A stretch of DNA of 64,000 bases. Origin: Craspedostauros australis. Taxonomy: Eukaryota > Bacillariophyta > Bacillariophyceae > Mastogloiales > Achnanthaceae. Positions 44,863 through 56,306 of this stretch are shown piece after piece. The notes beneath the pieces are model-generated. The model ran no database searches and was not told where the DNA came from. It saw nothing but the letters and a program-made list of their open reading frames with translations. The position numbers were made by a program, and so were the translations under genes. Numbering within the stretch: position 1 is the stretch's first letter; every line of letters begins with the position of its first letter. The stretch lies in assembly GCA_026770025.1 (NCBI GenBank), contig JAMXDE010000007.1, forward strand, positions 1,736,001 through 1,800,000. Reading direction: 5' to 3'.

Positions 44863-45509
44863 AATATGGGTGGGGGAGTGCAAGAAGCATGGAGCGTCTC
44901 TGTCTCCAGAGAGAGAGAATGAGAGAGTTCCTCTCCTTTTGCAGAAGCTACTCGATTCCAGAAACACTTGCGAGGTGGGTGGGTGTAGAATGAGTCGATG
45001 TCGTATCTCCGCTTTCAATGAGGGCACTCTGCCACAGCCCTCTCAACACGGTGCTGATAGTTTCGCAGACACTAAATGCGATAGGCGAAGCAGAGTTTCA
45101 TACCATCAGTATCCACATATTCATGCGGCGTATCGACAGCTATGACGAGACGAGCCAAAGCGCAAGTGAATGGGCATAGGAACGATGGTACTGGTAAAAG
45201 TGCATAGCAACACTTGACGAGTGCTGCGTACAGTAGTCTTTACCACGTTGCTCTCATGCGTTTCTCCTTGTCATCATTCCCACATTTGTTGTTGCTTCCT
45301 TTCCTCCTTCCTTCCTCCGTCTCTGTCTTCTTTGTTTCTCATTCATCGAATAAGACGGACACCCACATTCTCCCAACCGTGCTCTGATGGAATGGAGAAT
45401 CATAGCTTTCATGCTTTGGACATCCTGTTTTGCAAACGCTGGACATGGTACTCGTGCTGCACCGGTGCGTATAGTACTGTGTATGAATCAATCCACCTGT
45501 TTGCAATCA
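44863..45509. other. Convergent spacer
   Basis: Between crcB and the SPRY gene. It includes a CT/TCC-rich tract near 45290-45330. No gene seen. Confidence 0.55.
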
Positions 45510-46576
45510 TCACACGATACTCCTGGCAACAATGACGGGCCCGAATCTTGGACCAGGACTGATCTGTTTGAAATCGGACTCGATCAGTATCAGGTTGGTC
45601 ATCACCTTGGTTTCGTCATCTTCCTTCATTTCCGGCAGACATATCGATGGATACACGGTGCCGCGGAATCGATTGATCGCGCAATCGTACAGCGCTTCAC
45701 CGTTCAGGAAGAACTGCACCATGGGCAAGTCTGACTGCTGCACCGCGACTCCCACGACATCCCCATTCTGCACCTCGATTTTTCTCATCCATTGCGTGCC
45801 CGTGTCTTCGCTTGATGAATCTGTGATAAGTACAGTTGCAGGTTTGTTTCATTTTCATTTCGCCAATGGGTAGCGTTGCCATCATTGTTGTCGTTGATGA
45901 TGCAGTTGGTATGGACGACGTCGGTGCAAAGGCGTTGCAGAATGATAGGCGCATGAGCAGATGTTCCAAAAAGCAAAGTTTGGGATTGCACAACACCATT
46001 GCTTGCACCTCTTCCTTGGAAGCCACGCACTGCCATGCATGCAACACCTCACCAAACAAATGAATAGAGTACATTGGCCATATCCACAGCATGTCATTCA
46101 CTGCAAGTCATCCAACGTCTTGGATGCAATTGGATATGGATTTGATACATCGAACACCAAGCAAAATCCATCCAATTGATTCATCCAATATGTCCACACA
46201 TCCATTGACTCGAATCATTGAGTCTCCCCGTACCTAGCTTCTTTCCTTCGTCCTTCATCTTCTTGTAGAACCCTCTGTTCTTGTTGGTGGCAACTCCAAA
46301 GAGGATATCGTCAATATGCTTCGTGCCTGGTTCGATCTGGATGTGCCATTCCCAGTAGGCCGCATCCTGCTCAATGGAGACAGCGCACAGCGCCAGACCA
46401 TGTCCCGTGACCTGCGTCCTGCCATCCTTGACTTGGATCGTCGGCGAGCTCTTGGACCGGCTCACCACCAACGCCTTGAGCTGCTCCTTCGTCGGCTTGT
46501 CTCCCGACATGCCCTGCATCTCGGTCTCGCGTTCATCGGTGCCCTCCGAATCGCAACATGAGCAGCAGCCACCCAT
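45510..46576 (-). CDS. SPRY-domain protein with N-terminal lipid-anchor motif
   Basis: Two exons, complement(join(45510..45820, 46234..46576)), encode 217 aa; the 413-bp phase-1 intron runs from GTACGG to ATCACAG. The splice joins GKKL to DSSSEDTGTQW. It begins MGGCCSCC: Gly2 suits N-myristoylation and the following Cys residues palmitoylation, so membrane attachment is likely. Residues ~50-205 fit a SPRY fold. The signs are YWEWHIQIEPG (SPRY's early W), ILFGVATNKNRGFYKK, then VQNGDVVGVAVQQSDLPMVQFFLNGEAL (the GD.IG...D...v.f..NG pattern) and VYPSICLPE. SPRY domains bind peptide partners; the partner is unknown. Close diatom homologues would be expected. Confidence 0.84.
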
Positions 46577-47113
46577 TGTGTATGCCTATGAAGATGTATT
46601 GCGTAGTATAATAGTGGACGGTATGGAAGGCTTCCAGTTGCAGATGCGAGAGTCTGTGCTTGCAATGGTGATTGTCTGAGTATGAGTGCGATGAGAGATG
46701 GGCTCCTGTGCTGTATTCGCAGAGCAAGTGAGCCTCTGGTTGTGTGTCGAGTTGAATTGGCGAATGCAAAGTCACAACGGTGGTGGTTGGAAGGAGATGG
46801 CAGCCGTTGCGCCAAGAGAAGAGGCAATCCACGTTGCGCAATGCGGACTGTTTCGCCATCTGTTCGGAGGCAGTTGTGTTCGTAATTTTCACAAATTGGC
46901 ACGAGTCGACCTATTCGACTTGGCATGAATGTTAGTTCATCAAAACTAGAGGCCTCCAACTCAACATGGCACCATCGCGGCACGAGCACACATTCACGTG
47001 AAGGCCTTCCCTAACGATGATACTGTACTCATATTACAACAGTGTACTATACATGACATATATCATGGCAGAGTAGTCCTTGTGGATTACAAAAATAGTT
47101 CGACGCTCCCTCT
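46577..47113. other. Intergenic spacer
   Basis: SPRY gene upstream region. No coding signal seen. Confidence 0.55.
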
Positions 47114-48884
47114 CTAGGCTGACTCTTCGGCCTCCACAGCCGAGTCGCTGGGTTCCATCGCTGCAGATACAGTCTTTTGTTTGTCGTTGTCATCCGATGA
47201 ATGCTGCGACACGCTGATACCTTCATCCTTGACCACCTCGTGGTTGGCTTCCGCAACGACCTCGTCCCACGGATTGGAACACCGCAGCAGACAGATGGCG
47301 GCGAGAAACCCAAAGCTCGTGATGACGACGCCCCATGTCTGATCGATACCGGACTCGACGAGGACCGTGAACAGCAGCGGCGGCAGCCAACCCAGGATCT
47401 GCGTCGCATAGACGAAGAATCCGGACAGCTCGGCTTCCTGGCCCTTCGGCAGGCACATGCTGAAGTACAGGTTCTCGGTGCAGTAGAACCAGCCAAGGCA
47501 GAGACCGACGCAAACGCCCCAGATGTAGGTTGCCAGTCCGCCCAGATCGCCGATTCCCAGGATCAACGCGCCGGCCACGAGCACCAGCAGCAGCACGCCC
47601 ATGCAGATGCTCCAGGAGGTGTTGGGGTTGAGGCGAGATGTCACCATCGATCCGAATTTGGCGCCGGGCAGGGTGCTGAGCAACGTGACCAGGAAGAAGA
47701 TGCCAATTTCAGCCGAGCTGAGGCCCAGCGTCTCGTCGAGGAAGATGACGGCAACCGAGGTGATGGCGGCGGCGGCTGTTACAGCGAGAGAAGGATCATG
47801 TGGAAGCCATAGATGGCATATCAGTATGCACGAGTATGGATGTGAGACAGTTGCCTTTGCATACATACGTTCAAGAGTACCACAACAAGACAGAGTAAAC
47901 GCACGATGATGTCACCGCCGCAATGACGACTCATGAACTCGACTTACATGCTTCCGCGAAGACGACGGCCAAAAAGAACCACTTCAAACCGCCACTGTAA
48001 TGTTGGTGAATCTTCTTCGCCGTCAACCAATTCTGGCGGAAACCTTCCGTGAGCAGCGAATGTCCCTCCGGCAGCGGATTGTTGGCCTCCGCCTCGGGCA
48101 TGCGCTTCCAGCCATGGTAGAAGCACAGGGAGATCCACACGACATTGATTGCCTGGCTGACTTGCCCCGTCACGACGTCCGACAAACCCAAGATGGTCGA
48201 AACCACGATGATGAGGAGAAGGTACGATGTTTGCGATCCGAACTGGCAGATCGTGAATCGCGACGTGTATTGCGTCATCTTGTCTTGACCGACATCGCTC
48301 GCCGTCTGCGGCAGGTACGCGTAGACCACGACGACTAGAATTTGGTAGATGAAGCCGGCGAGGGCCTGCAGGATGAGCATTGGAAACCACGTCGCAGCCA
48401 CCGTTCCGACCTGAATGGCCTGGATGATGGTCATGGCAGCCACGGAGCCAATGCCGATGGTCTTGCGGTGTGGCGTGAAGTCGACGATCGCACCGACAAT
48501 GGGCATGAGGAAGGCGGACAGCAGACCCGTGATGACGACCGTGTTGGCCATGAGACCCGCGGGCGTGAAGCCGTACACCCTTTTGCCGCAATCGTCGATG
48601 GTTTCGTCATTTTCGTCCAAGCATCCAGCCTCGTCGTTGGCCAGGTACAGGAATGACGTCGTGAGGAAGATGTTGGCCATGACGACCGCGCCACGGCCCA
48701 TGGCCAACATGGACCAGCCGATGGCTGGCAGATATCCATCATAGTGGAAGTAATTGCAGCACTTGTTGCATGGAGAGAAACACGCACAGCACGATGTCAT
48801 CGTTTCTTCATGTTTGATCGCCGTATTCTTTTCCGACAGTTGTTCTGATCTGCAGACGTCGTCGTCACTGTGATTTTGCGCCAT
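47114..48884 (-). CDS. MFS transporter, Atg22/UMF1-like
   Basis: Two exons, complement(join(47114..47775, 47948..48884)), encode 532 aa; the 172-bp phase-1 intron runs from GTAAGT to GTAACAG. The splice joins AVVFAEA to SAAAITSVAVIFL. Start ATG at 48884 (MAQNHSDDDV). It has a Cys-rich cytosolic N-terminus (SCCACFSPCNKCC), then about 12 helices. FHYDGYLPAIGWSM stands where Atg22-like proteins have the 'yD.aNS.y' region, and VGAIVDFTPHRKT matches their 'G..aD....Rk' loop. Atg22-type proteins export amino acids from vacuoles. Here membrane location and substrate are unknown. The C-terminal tail is acidic and Ser-rich. Confidence 0.8.
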
Positions 48885-48909
48885 GGTTGCTCTGTGTTTC
48901 AACGATTAG

Positions 48910-48934
48910 TATGGTATGGTATGGTATGGTATGG
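48910..48934. repeat. (TATGG)5 pentanucleotide repeat
   Basis: Five perfect TATGG units, 26 bp upstream of the Atg22-like start codon, probably in its 5' UTR or core promoter. Confidence 0.95.
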
Positions 48935-50506
48935 TGGCTCGTACTGCTCGAATCTTCTTTGGAGATTCGATGGGTGGAGATGTTGCTTGTCTGTTTGCCG
49001 AATCCTCGTACGTGCTGTGAACAGAAATATGATCGCTGCGTGCGACTATGGACTGGAATGATATGGTGCAGTGGCTACACTCGTACTCTTGCGGATGCTC
49101 CAGTATTAGTGCAGTTGCGTCGTTCTGCGTTGTGTTGTGAGATGAGAGACTCTCGATTCTGAAATGACGAAAGGCGTTGTCGAAGGGTGGGTGGGAACAA
49201 AGAGAAAGTTGTGGCGGCAATGTCGAGAATGGCAAGTGCGCAGAGCCGGGATGGTGTCAACGCGGAGAGAGAGTACGAATTGTCGTGTGAGAGGGAAAGT
49301 GGAGACATGGAGAAAGGGTAGCCTGTGCACGTTTCCTGCTACCCAGTCAAGTGTCGCGATCTTCGCATCCTGTCGACCAGGCGAGCAACGGTCGTTTTGC
49401 ATGCAACCATCGCGCGTGAAGAGGTCGGTGAAGTTGTATGTGACGATTCGCCGCGTGCGCTTGTGGCTATGTTGCGTTGGATGTCGCATGGAACCGGTGA
49501 ATCCAAGTTCCACGGTTCACTCACACCAAATTATGATTCCAACGGTCTCCGATTTGAGCTCTTCCCAACACAATTCGTTGGGTGGTTGACTGGTCGATTT
49601 GCTTCCTCTTTCTTTGTTCAGTTGGGATCTTTGGATGATTGTGCGATTGCGTTGCGTTGCGTTGTGCTATCTTTTGTGAGCATCGGGGTGGTGATGCCGG
49701 TTTGAATGGGGAAGACGTCGTCGCCACAGTTTGGTGTCGTGGGCGTCAGGATTGGAACAACGACTCGCACAAGAGATGTGACGCAGAAACACGGTGCGAA
49801 CGGTGACATTCTGCATGCTCCTCAAGGTGACACCGCACACTCGCGCCAACAACAACACGGAAGCCACGTGGGAACTTGTGGGATCACAGCGTCGACCCAA
49901 AAACTGTGTCGTTGTGACACTCGCATTGAGGACCCCCCATTCAGGGTTCGCAAGTGGAATCTTGTCGATTCTGAAACGGACAACACGACTTTTCTTCCAA
50001 GTCCGTCCAGTTGGGCTAGACATATTTAGCTAGGAGACAGCCGAAACACCAACGTGAATGGTCACCTTGTGATTTTTACCTCCAACACAACAGAACACTC
50101 ACAGGATCGCACACTTGGACTCATTGGACCAGAAATCTATGAAAGGTCCATAAAATTTCAAATATGAACTGTAGCAACATGAGCTTAACTTTTCCTTTTT
50201 CATGCGACGGTGAGGATTCTGAATATGTGGTCGTTTTCCATATATCAAGAAAAAGTTGACATGCTTGATTGCGGACAGCAGGTGGACTCGCTCGGCGGGG
50301 TCGGAACACTCGTCGACCTAGCCATCAGGCATCCGTCCTTGTCTGACCAAGGGCTGTTCCCCTCAGCTCTTTGCCAAAGGGTGGTTCCACAGGCGAAGGG
50401 CGCGCCACGAAGCCCAAGTGAGCATCATCAATCGAAGATGCGCACAGAGAGAGCAAGTCCCGCTCGCAACAGACATCACCAAAAAGCACTTCACGACCTC
50501 GAACAT

Positions 50507-50660
50507 CCGTTGTCACTGGAGCACGTTTATGCAGAGATCTTGCGACGTCTGTTGCCACAGCGGGAGCTGAAGTAATCTCCCGTTGTCACTGGAGCACGTT
50601 TATGCAGAGATCTTGCGACGTCTGTTGCGACAGCGGGAGCTGAAGTAATCTCCCGTTGTC
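50507..50660. repeat. 73-bp tandem duplication
   Basis: Two copies beginning 50507 and 50580, nearly identical (one C/G change noted), and the first 8 bp of a third at 50653. A degenerate inverted piece (CCCGCTCGCAACAGACATC) lies at ~50459, so a hairpin is possible. Confidence 0.9.
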
Positions 50661-51007
50661 CACGGAACGCTGAGCAAAAATGGCGAGGCGAAATGAAATG
50701 AGCGCCACAATGTCCGATGCCCAACTGTGGCTTCGCCGTTGTTGCCACCTCCACGAAGTTGAAAGTTTTCCGAAGTTTCTGGGATCCAAACTCATGCTCA
50801 ACATCCACAAGGAGGAAGAGCACGCAAACAACGCAAACAACTCAAACAACGCAAACAACGCAAACAAAGCAAACAAAGCAAGCAACGCCAGAGCATGATT
50901 CGGGTGGCATCCAAAGAGTTTCACCCTTCAAGCGATTGTTTGCCATCACCCACAAAATCGAGAACAGACCAGCTCAACTCAACTTGACTCAAGGCCAAAG
51001 CGCACAC

Positions 51008-51008
<1 letters not shown>

Positions 51009-51062
<54 letters not shown>
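51009..51062 (+). repeat. (CAA)18 microsatellite in 5' leader
   Basis: Eighteen perfect CAA units ending 9 nt before the start codon at 51072, so almost certainly within the 5' UTR. They could act as an unstructured translation leader (inference). Confidence 0.95.
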
Positions 51063-51064
<2 letters not shown>

Positions 51065-51071
51065 CGCAACC

Positions 51072-52964
51072 ATGCCACCCATGAAGAAAGACATCCTCGC
51101 TCTCGTCATCGCACAGAGCATCATCTGCAACGGCGTCGATGCTGTGCTCGACACGAGCAGCCGCACCAAGGTCGCCCCAGATCTCAACGTCGATGTCGAC
51201 ATCAACGCTCTTCAAGCGAAGTTCGGCAAGCTGGCAGCTGAGCGCAAGGCCAAGATCTTGGCGTTCAACTCTGCCCACGCTGACAACACCAAGATCACAG
51301 CACAAGACACCGAAGACAAGGTGAACATGCTCCTCTCTGACACCTCCTCCGTGCCCAACATCGATGATCTTGTTCCCAACTTCAAGGACGCCAACACCAA
51401 GGCCAAGACAAGCAACTTCCGTCGTCGACGTGCCACCTCTTCCACCAACACCAAGAGCGAGGACAAGAACAAGCTTGAGCGTAAGCTTGAGCGCAAGTTC
51501 ACCGATCTTGGCCGTCTTCAAGGCACCATTGATGATGCCGAGAAGGGTGCGTTGCTTGCGTCCATCGCAGAACTTCGTCATGAGGGGACGGCCGAAACCC
51601 TCAATGCTCACAACCGCCACCTCAAGTCCCCCAAATCTGAGAAATCGTCAAAGGGAGCCAAGTCTGAGAAGTCGTCCAAGTCCAACAAGGCATTCAAGTC
51701 GTGCTTCACTGGAACGGCCGAAGATGTCATCGCAAAGTGCGCAGACGAGGAGGCTAGTTGCTGTCAAGCACCAGTCAATGAGACAGCGTGTGCGTGGGGC
51801 AGCGACCGACTCGTGACGGTGTGCCCCAACTCCTGCAATGGCAATTCCTCTTGCGCATTCAGTCTCAACGAGACAACGGCCATCACGATTGCTCCCTACG
51901 CTTGCAATGGCGTGGTTGCCTGCGCTGGCATCGAGATATCAATTCCTTCTTACGCTTGCAATGGCACCTACAGTTGCACAGACAGCACCGGTAAAGTCAG
52001 TGAGTATTCTTGCAACGGTTACGGTGCTTGCTACAAAAACTCAGGCGATATCTCCGCATCCTCGTGCTTGGGGAGGGATTCGTGTGATCGGAATATGGGC
52101 GACATTAGCGAGGATTCTTGCAATGGCCGCTTCAGTTGCGGATACAACACCGGCAAAGTCAGTGAGTCTTCTTGCAACAGCTACGCTGCTTGCTCATATA
52201 ACTCAGGCGATATCTCCGCATTCTCGTGCATTGGTGGGAGTTCGTGTGATGCGAATAGGGGGGACATCAGCGAATTTTCTTGCATCGCAGACTACGCATG
52301 TTCCTCCAACAAAGGCGACGTCCCGAAAAACTCCTGCAATGGCCGCTTCAGTTGCGGATACAACACCGGCAAAGTCAGCGAGTATTCTTGCAGCGGCGAC
52401 AAGGCTTGCATATCAAACTCAGGCGATATCTCCACATTCTCATGCGTTGGGAATCATGCTTGCAACGCCAATGAAGGAAACGTCGATGCCGGATCCTGCA
52501 TTGGGAATGATGCTTGCGACTGCAATGGAGGAAACGTCGATGCCGGATCCTGCATTGGAGAGGAAGCTTGCTACTACAATGAAGGAAACGTCGATGCCGG
52601 ATCCTGCATTGGAGAGGAAGCTTGCTACTACAATGAAGGAAAGGTCGATGCCGGATCCTGTATCGGCGAAAACGCCTGCACCGCCAACGAAGGCACGATT
52701 GCTGCAAGCTCCTGCCTCGGCAACTTCACTTGTCGCGAGAACGCTGGCGACATCGGCCAGGACTCCTGCCAAGGCCCATACGCCTGTTTCTTCAACAAGG
52801 CCGACGTGGGCATGGGATCGTGCTACGAATTCGCAGCATGCCGCCTCAACACCGGAATGGTTGGGGACGGAGCCTGCCGTGGCAATTCCTCGTGTTTCAA
52901 CAACACTGACGTCATCCCCGATGGAGAATGCATCGGCGTAGAAGCGTGCGCTGTGATGCCATGA
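51072..52964 (+). CDS. Secreted Cys-rich tandem-repeat protein
   Basis: Single exon, 630 aa. A signal peptide is likely at 1-~24 (a Leu/Ile-rich core, then CNGVDA/VLD). Residues ~25-215 are Lys/Ser/Asp-rich with a short coiled region and KSSKGAKSEKSSK repeats. From ~220 to the end run about 20 repeats of ~18 residues with the consensus SCxGxxAC..N.G.(I/V)...S, for example AGSCIGEEACYYNEGNVD. Two cysteines per repeat suggest a disulphide-stapled solenoid. Some neighbouring repeats are identical at DNA level (52535-52640), showing recent unit duplication. Similar repeat proteins occur in diatoms as secreted or wall-associated proteins of unknown function. No enzyme motif seen. Confidence 0.82.
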   Translation: MPPMKKDILALVIAQSIICNGVDAVLDTSSRTKVAPDLNVDVDINALQAKFGKLAAERKAKILAFNSAHADNTKITAQDTEDKVNMLLSDTSSVPNIDDLVPNFKDANTKAKTSNFRRRRATSSTNTKSEDKNKLERKLERKFTDLGRLQGTIDDAEKGALLASIAELRHEGTAETLNAHNRHLKSPKSEKSSKGAKSEKSSKSNKAFKSCFTGTAEDVIAKCADEEASCCQAPVNETACAWGSDRLVTVCPNSCNGNSSCAFSLNETTAITIAPYACNGVVACAGIEISIPSYACNGTYSCTDSTGKVSEYSCNGYGACYKNSGDISASSCLGRDSCDRNMGDISEDSCNGRFSCGYNTGKVSESSCNSYAACSYNSGDISAFSCIGGSSCDANRGDISEFSCIADYACSSNKGDVPKNSCNGRFSCGYNTGKVSEYSCSGDKACISNSGDISTFSCVGNHACNANEGNVDAGSCIGNDACDCNGGNVDAGSCIGEEACYYNEGNVDAGSCIGEEACYYNEGKVDAGSCIGENACTANEGTIAASSCLGNFTCRENAGDIGQDSCQGPYACFFNKADVGMGSCYEFAACRLNTGMVGDGACRGNSSCFNNTDVIPDGECIGVEACAVMP

Positions 52965-53788
52965 ACAATCTTCGCATTTGATGTCGATGTTCATCGTCAT
53001 CCCCGTTTCTGAAGAGCAAGATATAATACTACAGTTCCAGAGTAAATAAATAGCAGTTGAATGCATGTATTTGTGTCTCTGCGCCCACAACCTTCGCCGT
53101 GTGAATATAGACTCTGTCACTGCCACCACAATCATAATCATCGACGTCGACCATCGTCATCATCATCGACGACAGCACGCACACTTGCACAAACCTGTTT
53201 CTCCTCTCTCTCGCTTCGCTCTTTGTATCTCAATTTCCCATTGCCACTGCACATCCAACGAACCAAAACGGCGGCGGGATCCTTTCCGCAACTCTCCCAA
53301 CACAGCCAACGATAAGAAAACAGCGACGATGGCGCTCACATCGCAACGCAACGCACCACGCCGTCAATCACGCAGCCGCTCTGCTCAAATCGTCGCACAC
53401 CAACGAAGCTGCCGACAGATTGTTTTGCCCCCGTCGATTGGTCTTGCTTCCTTTTGTGGTGTCGCGTTGTTCCGCTCCTTTTGTTGAACAAACACAAACG
53501 TCGATTGTATCTCTCTTCCCAACGTTGCACATGCAATTGCGGGATTGGCTGTTTGCACAAAGCATGACCCCATTCAGGGTCCGCAAGTACAATCCTCCTG
53601 ATTTTGAATCGGACATCATTGCTTTTTTGGAAAACGATGTGGCGTGTTGTGTATTAGGGTTCTGTGCACTCTTGCCTTGCCTTGCATGTCTGGATGGGTG
53701 GGTGGGTGGACCAGCCACCACATGAGATCGCACCTCGCTGCACATCACCAAGATCGCCCTTGCCACGCATCCTTCGCACACGATGCGC
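52965..53788. other. Intergenic between Cys-rich and sulfatase genes
   Basis: Contains the second copy of the ~50-bp dispersed repeat (53566-53615). Open frames up to 140 codons have no recognisable domain. Presumed convergent 3' regions. Confidence 0.5.
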
Positions 53789-55948
53789 TCATATCTTGGC
53801 ACCCGAGATCACCTGCTGCTCCAAGTCGTGCATCCTCGCCTTCATCTCCTTGAGGGTGCTTTTGTGGTTTCGCTCCCTCTCCTCCGCAAGCAGCGTTTGG
53901 TTATTGGTGTGCAGCAGGTCGTTCTCCTCGTACGGATCCTTGTCGAGGTAGAAGAGCTGCTCGTAATTGTACTGCGGCCAGAAGATGTACTTTGCTTCCT
54001 TGCGGACCAAAGCCGTGTTGGATGGCAGCTGGATCTTGGGACCGACCCATTCGTACCAGAACTCCTTCCTCCACGTGGCCTTGGCTTCGTGTGGATTGAG
54101 ATACAGCTGCGCAATGTCTCTGCCCTGCATGCGTTCTGGCACGGTGACGTTGGCAGCACCCAAGATGGTCGGTGCCAAATCGATGTTCAAAGTGAATTCA
54201 TCATTCGTCGTTCCCCTCAGTTTCTGCGGCATGCGAGGATCTCGAATGATCAGCGGGACGCGTATCGATTCCTCGTAGGCAAACCATTTCTCAGCGAGAC
54301 CGTGTTGACCTGATCATTGACATCAACATGAACATGAACATCAGCATGAACATGGTGAACAGGATTTTGTGAGCCAGTGTGTTTGTAGAATCAGAGAGTT
54401 CGAGTGTGAGTGCGAGTGAGAGTGCGAGAGAATACTAGAGTGCATGCGCCCCATGTGACTAGATGCAGCATCTGGTCCACAAACAAGCATCGATATGAGC
54501 ACACACGCATCATACATGAACACTGCATTGCACTGCACTTACCATGAAAGTTACCATTGTCTGTTGCAGAATCAATGTGGACGTGTGGGTGAAACGATAA
54601 CAAGTGGCAGACGTGGCAGAATGTGAAATATAATTGCATGATGGAAAGGATCGGAGTGAGTGACAACACCGACATGCTCGTACCAACAGAATGCGCCATT
54701 TGCACGCAGCGTTGAACATATCAACAAGTCCGGCGGTACCCCATCTCCATTTCCATCGCCATCCCCGCTACCGACATGATCCGATTCACTGTTCGATGAT
54801 AGTCTCGAATTGTACGTACCTGTCGTGAAGATGATGAGCGTGTCATCGTACACACCTTGGGCCTTCAATTCGTCGATCAATCTGCCACAGGCCGAGTCAA
54901 CCTCCGTCGCCATACGATACGTGTTCTTCATCATGTGCTGGAACTTCTCCTCCGGAAAGTACCGCTTCCTCGCCCGTCCACGTCCAAAATTGTTCGGCTT
55001 CTTGAAGAAGGGCGGCAAATCATCGATATGCTTTTGCGTCATCGTTTTGGGACGCGGCACCGGCTCGTTGACATACACCCACATGCTGCTGTTCATCGGC
55101 CGGTACTGCTCCTTGCTGCCGTCTTCGGCGTGCGTGGCAAAGAAGCTCACCGTCAACAGGAAGGGACGGCGCTTGGGCCGTTTGCGCAAGAATTCCATCG
55201 CGTCTTCCTCGTTCCATTGCGTGATGTGCTTCACGACGTCGCCCCTTTTGGGATAATGATTGCCAAAATAGAATCGAGAAAAGTCGAACGTCGGTTGCGC
55301 CTTGTACGGCGGCGGCGATGGATGATGCCACTTGCCGACGAGCGCGTTGACGTAGTTGGTTGCGGACGTGCGCAGCATCGAGAACAGCGAGTACTCCCAA
55401 TTGTCGCCTTGATACATGCCGATATCAGAGTACGGCTGCCACGTGTTGTGCACGGAGGCGTACTGTCCCGTGTACAGAGTGGCTCGGCTGACCATGCAGA
55501 TGGAGGTCGTGACGCAGTTGTGGGTGAACAGCATGCCTTCGCGCGCCAGTTCGTCGAGGCGTGGCGTTGCGACGTACTTGTTGCCCAGCGCTCCCAGCGT
55601 CGTGAAGCTCCAGTCGTCGGCATAGAGCAGCAAGATGTTCAGTGGTTTCGATCCACGCGGATTGGGTGCTTCGGAATCTGGCGGATCTCCGCTGCTGTTG
55701 TTGTCGCTGTTGTTGGGATGGACGGAATCGTAGTAGGAGTGGAGCTTGTCCACGACGCCGTCAATCTCGAAGGCGAGGTTCTGCGGCATGGCATTGCTGT
55801 GAGCCACCGCAGTGATGATTGCTGCAAACACAATGAACGCAAATGCCAGCAGCACATTCCGGCTCGTTGACTGCTTCACCTTCGGACGAGCGGCGCCATC
55901 GGATGCATCTGCGGCGGTCCCATGCTCTCGTTCTTGGGATGCGGCCAT
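53789..55948 (-). CDS. Type II membrane sulfatase
   Basis: Three exons, complement(join(53789..54309, 54543..54560, 54820..55948)), encode 555 aa; both introns are phase 1 GT-AG. The middle exon is only 18 nt and supplies the conserved DNGNFH segment, joining IIFTT to GQHGLAEKW. Without it the sulfatase fold is broken. A transmembrane anchor lies at ~31-50 (NVLLAFAFIVFAAIITAVAH), so the enzyme domain faces the lumen or outside. Metal site NILLLYADDW; active-site motif ICMVSRATLYTG with Cys151 as the formylglycine precursor (CxVSR, a variant of CxPSR). Also VGKWHHPS and HGLAEKWFAYEESIRVPLI. It would hydrolyse a sulfate ester, such as sulfated polysaccharide or choline sulfate. Substrate is unknown. 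Confidence 0.92.
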
Positions 55949-56306
55949 CCTGTTGCAAGGTCAGACAAAGCTGTGTGTTGTGATGGTGGTCGGAAGATTT
56001 CCCGTTTGGTGTGAGGGGAGATGAGGAAGGTGTCTCAGAGGTAGAGCTTCTTGGAAATTTCACTTCTGGTTAAATTAGGCCATTTTCGGTATGTTGTAGC
56101 TACCAAAGTGGTAGGTCGTCATGCTTCGACTCCAATCAAGAGAGGTTGTGGATGAAACGCGATGGGGGAGTGTAGCCTTGGTCGATCTCTGCGAGCTGTA
56201 CGTGTACACCTACCTCCAGAGTACTCGACCCTACAAGCATTCGCTCAAAAAGGGATAGTGTGCCAAACATTGTGCTCGATAGGATCTGTCCTTTTCATCG
56301 CCATGT
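55949..56306. other. Intergenic spacer
   Basis: About 360 bp between the sulfatase start and the BUD13 stop. No coding signal seen. Confidence 0.55.

Larger units (their letters stand above)
48885..51071. other. Long divergent intergenic region
   Basis: About 2.2 kb between the Atg22-like and Cys-rich repeat genes. It holds (TATGG)5, a ~50-bp dispersed repeat (49931-49984), a 73-bp tandem duplication (50507-50660), a CAAACAACG-type tract (~50826-50890) and a CAA microsatellite. Several open frames up to 140 codons have no domain. Confidence 0.5.
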
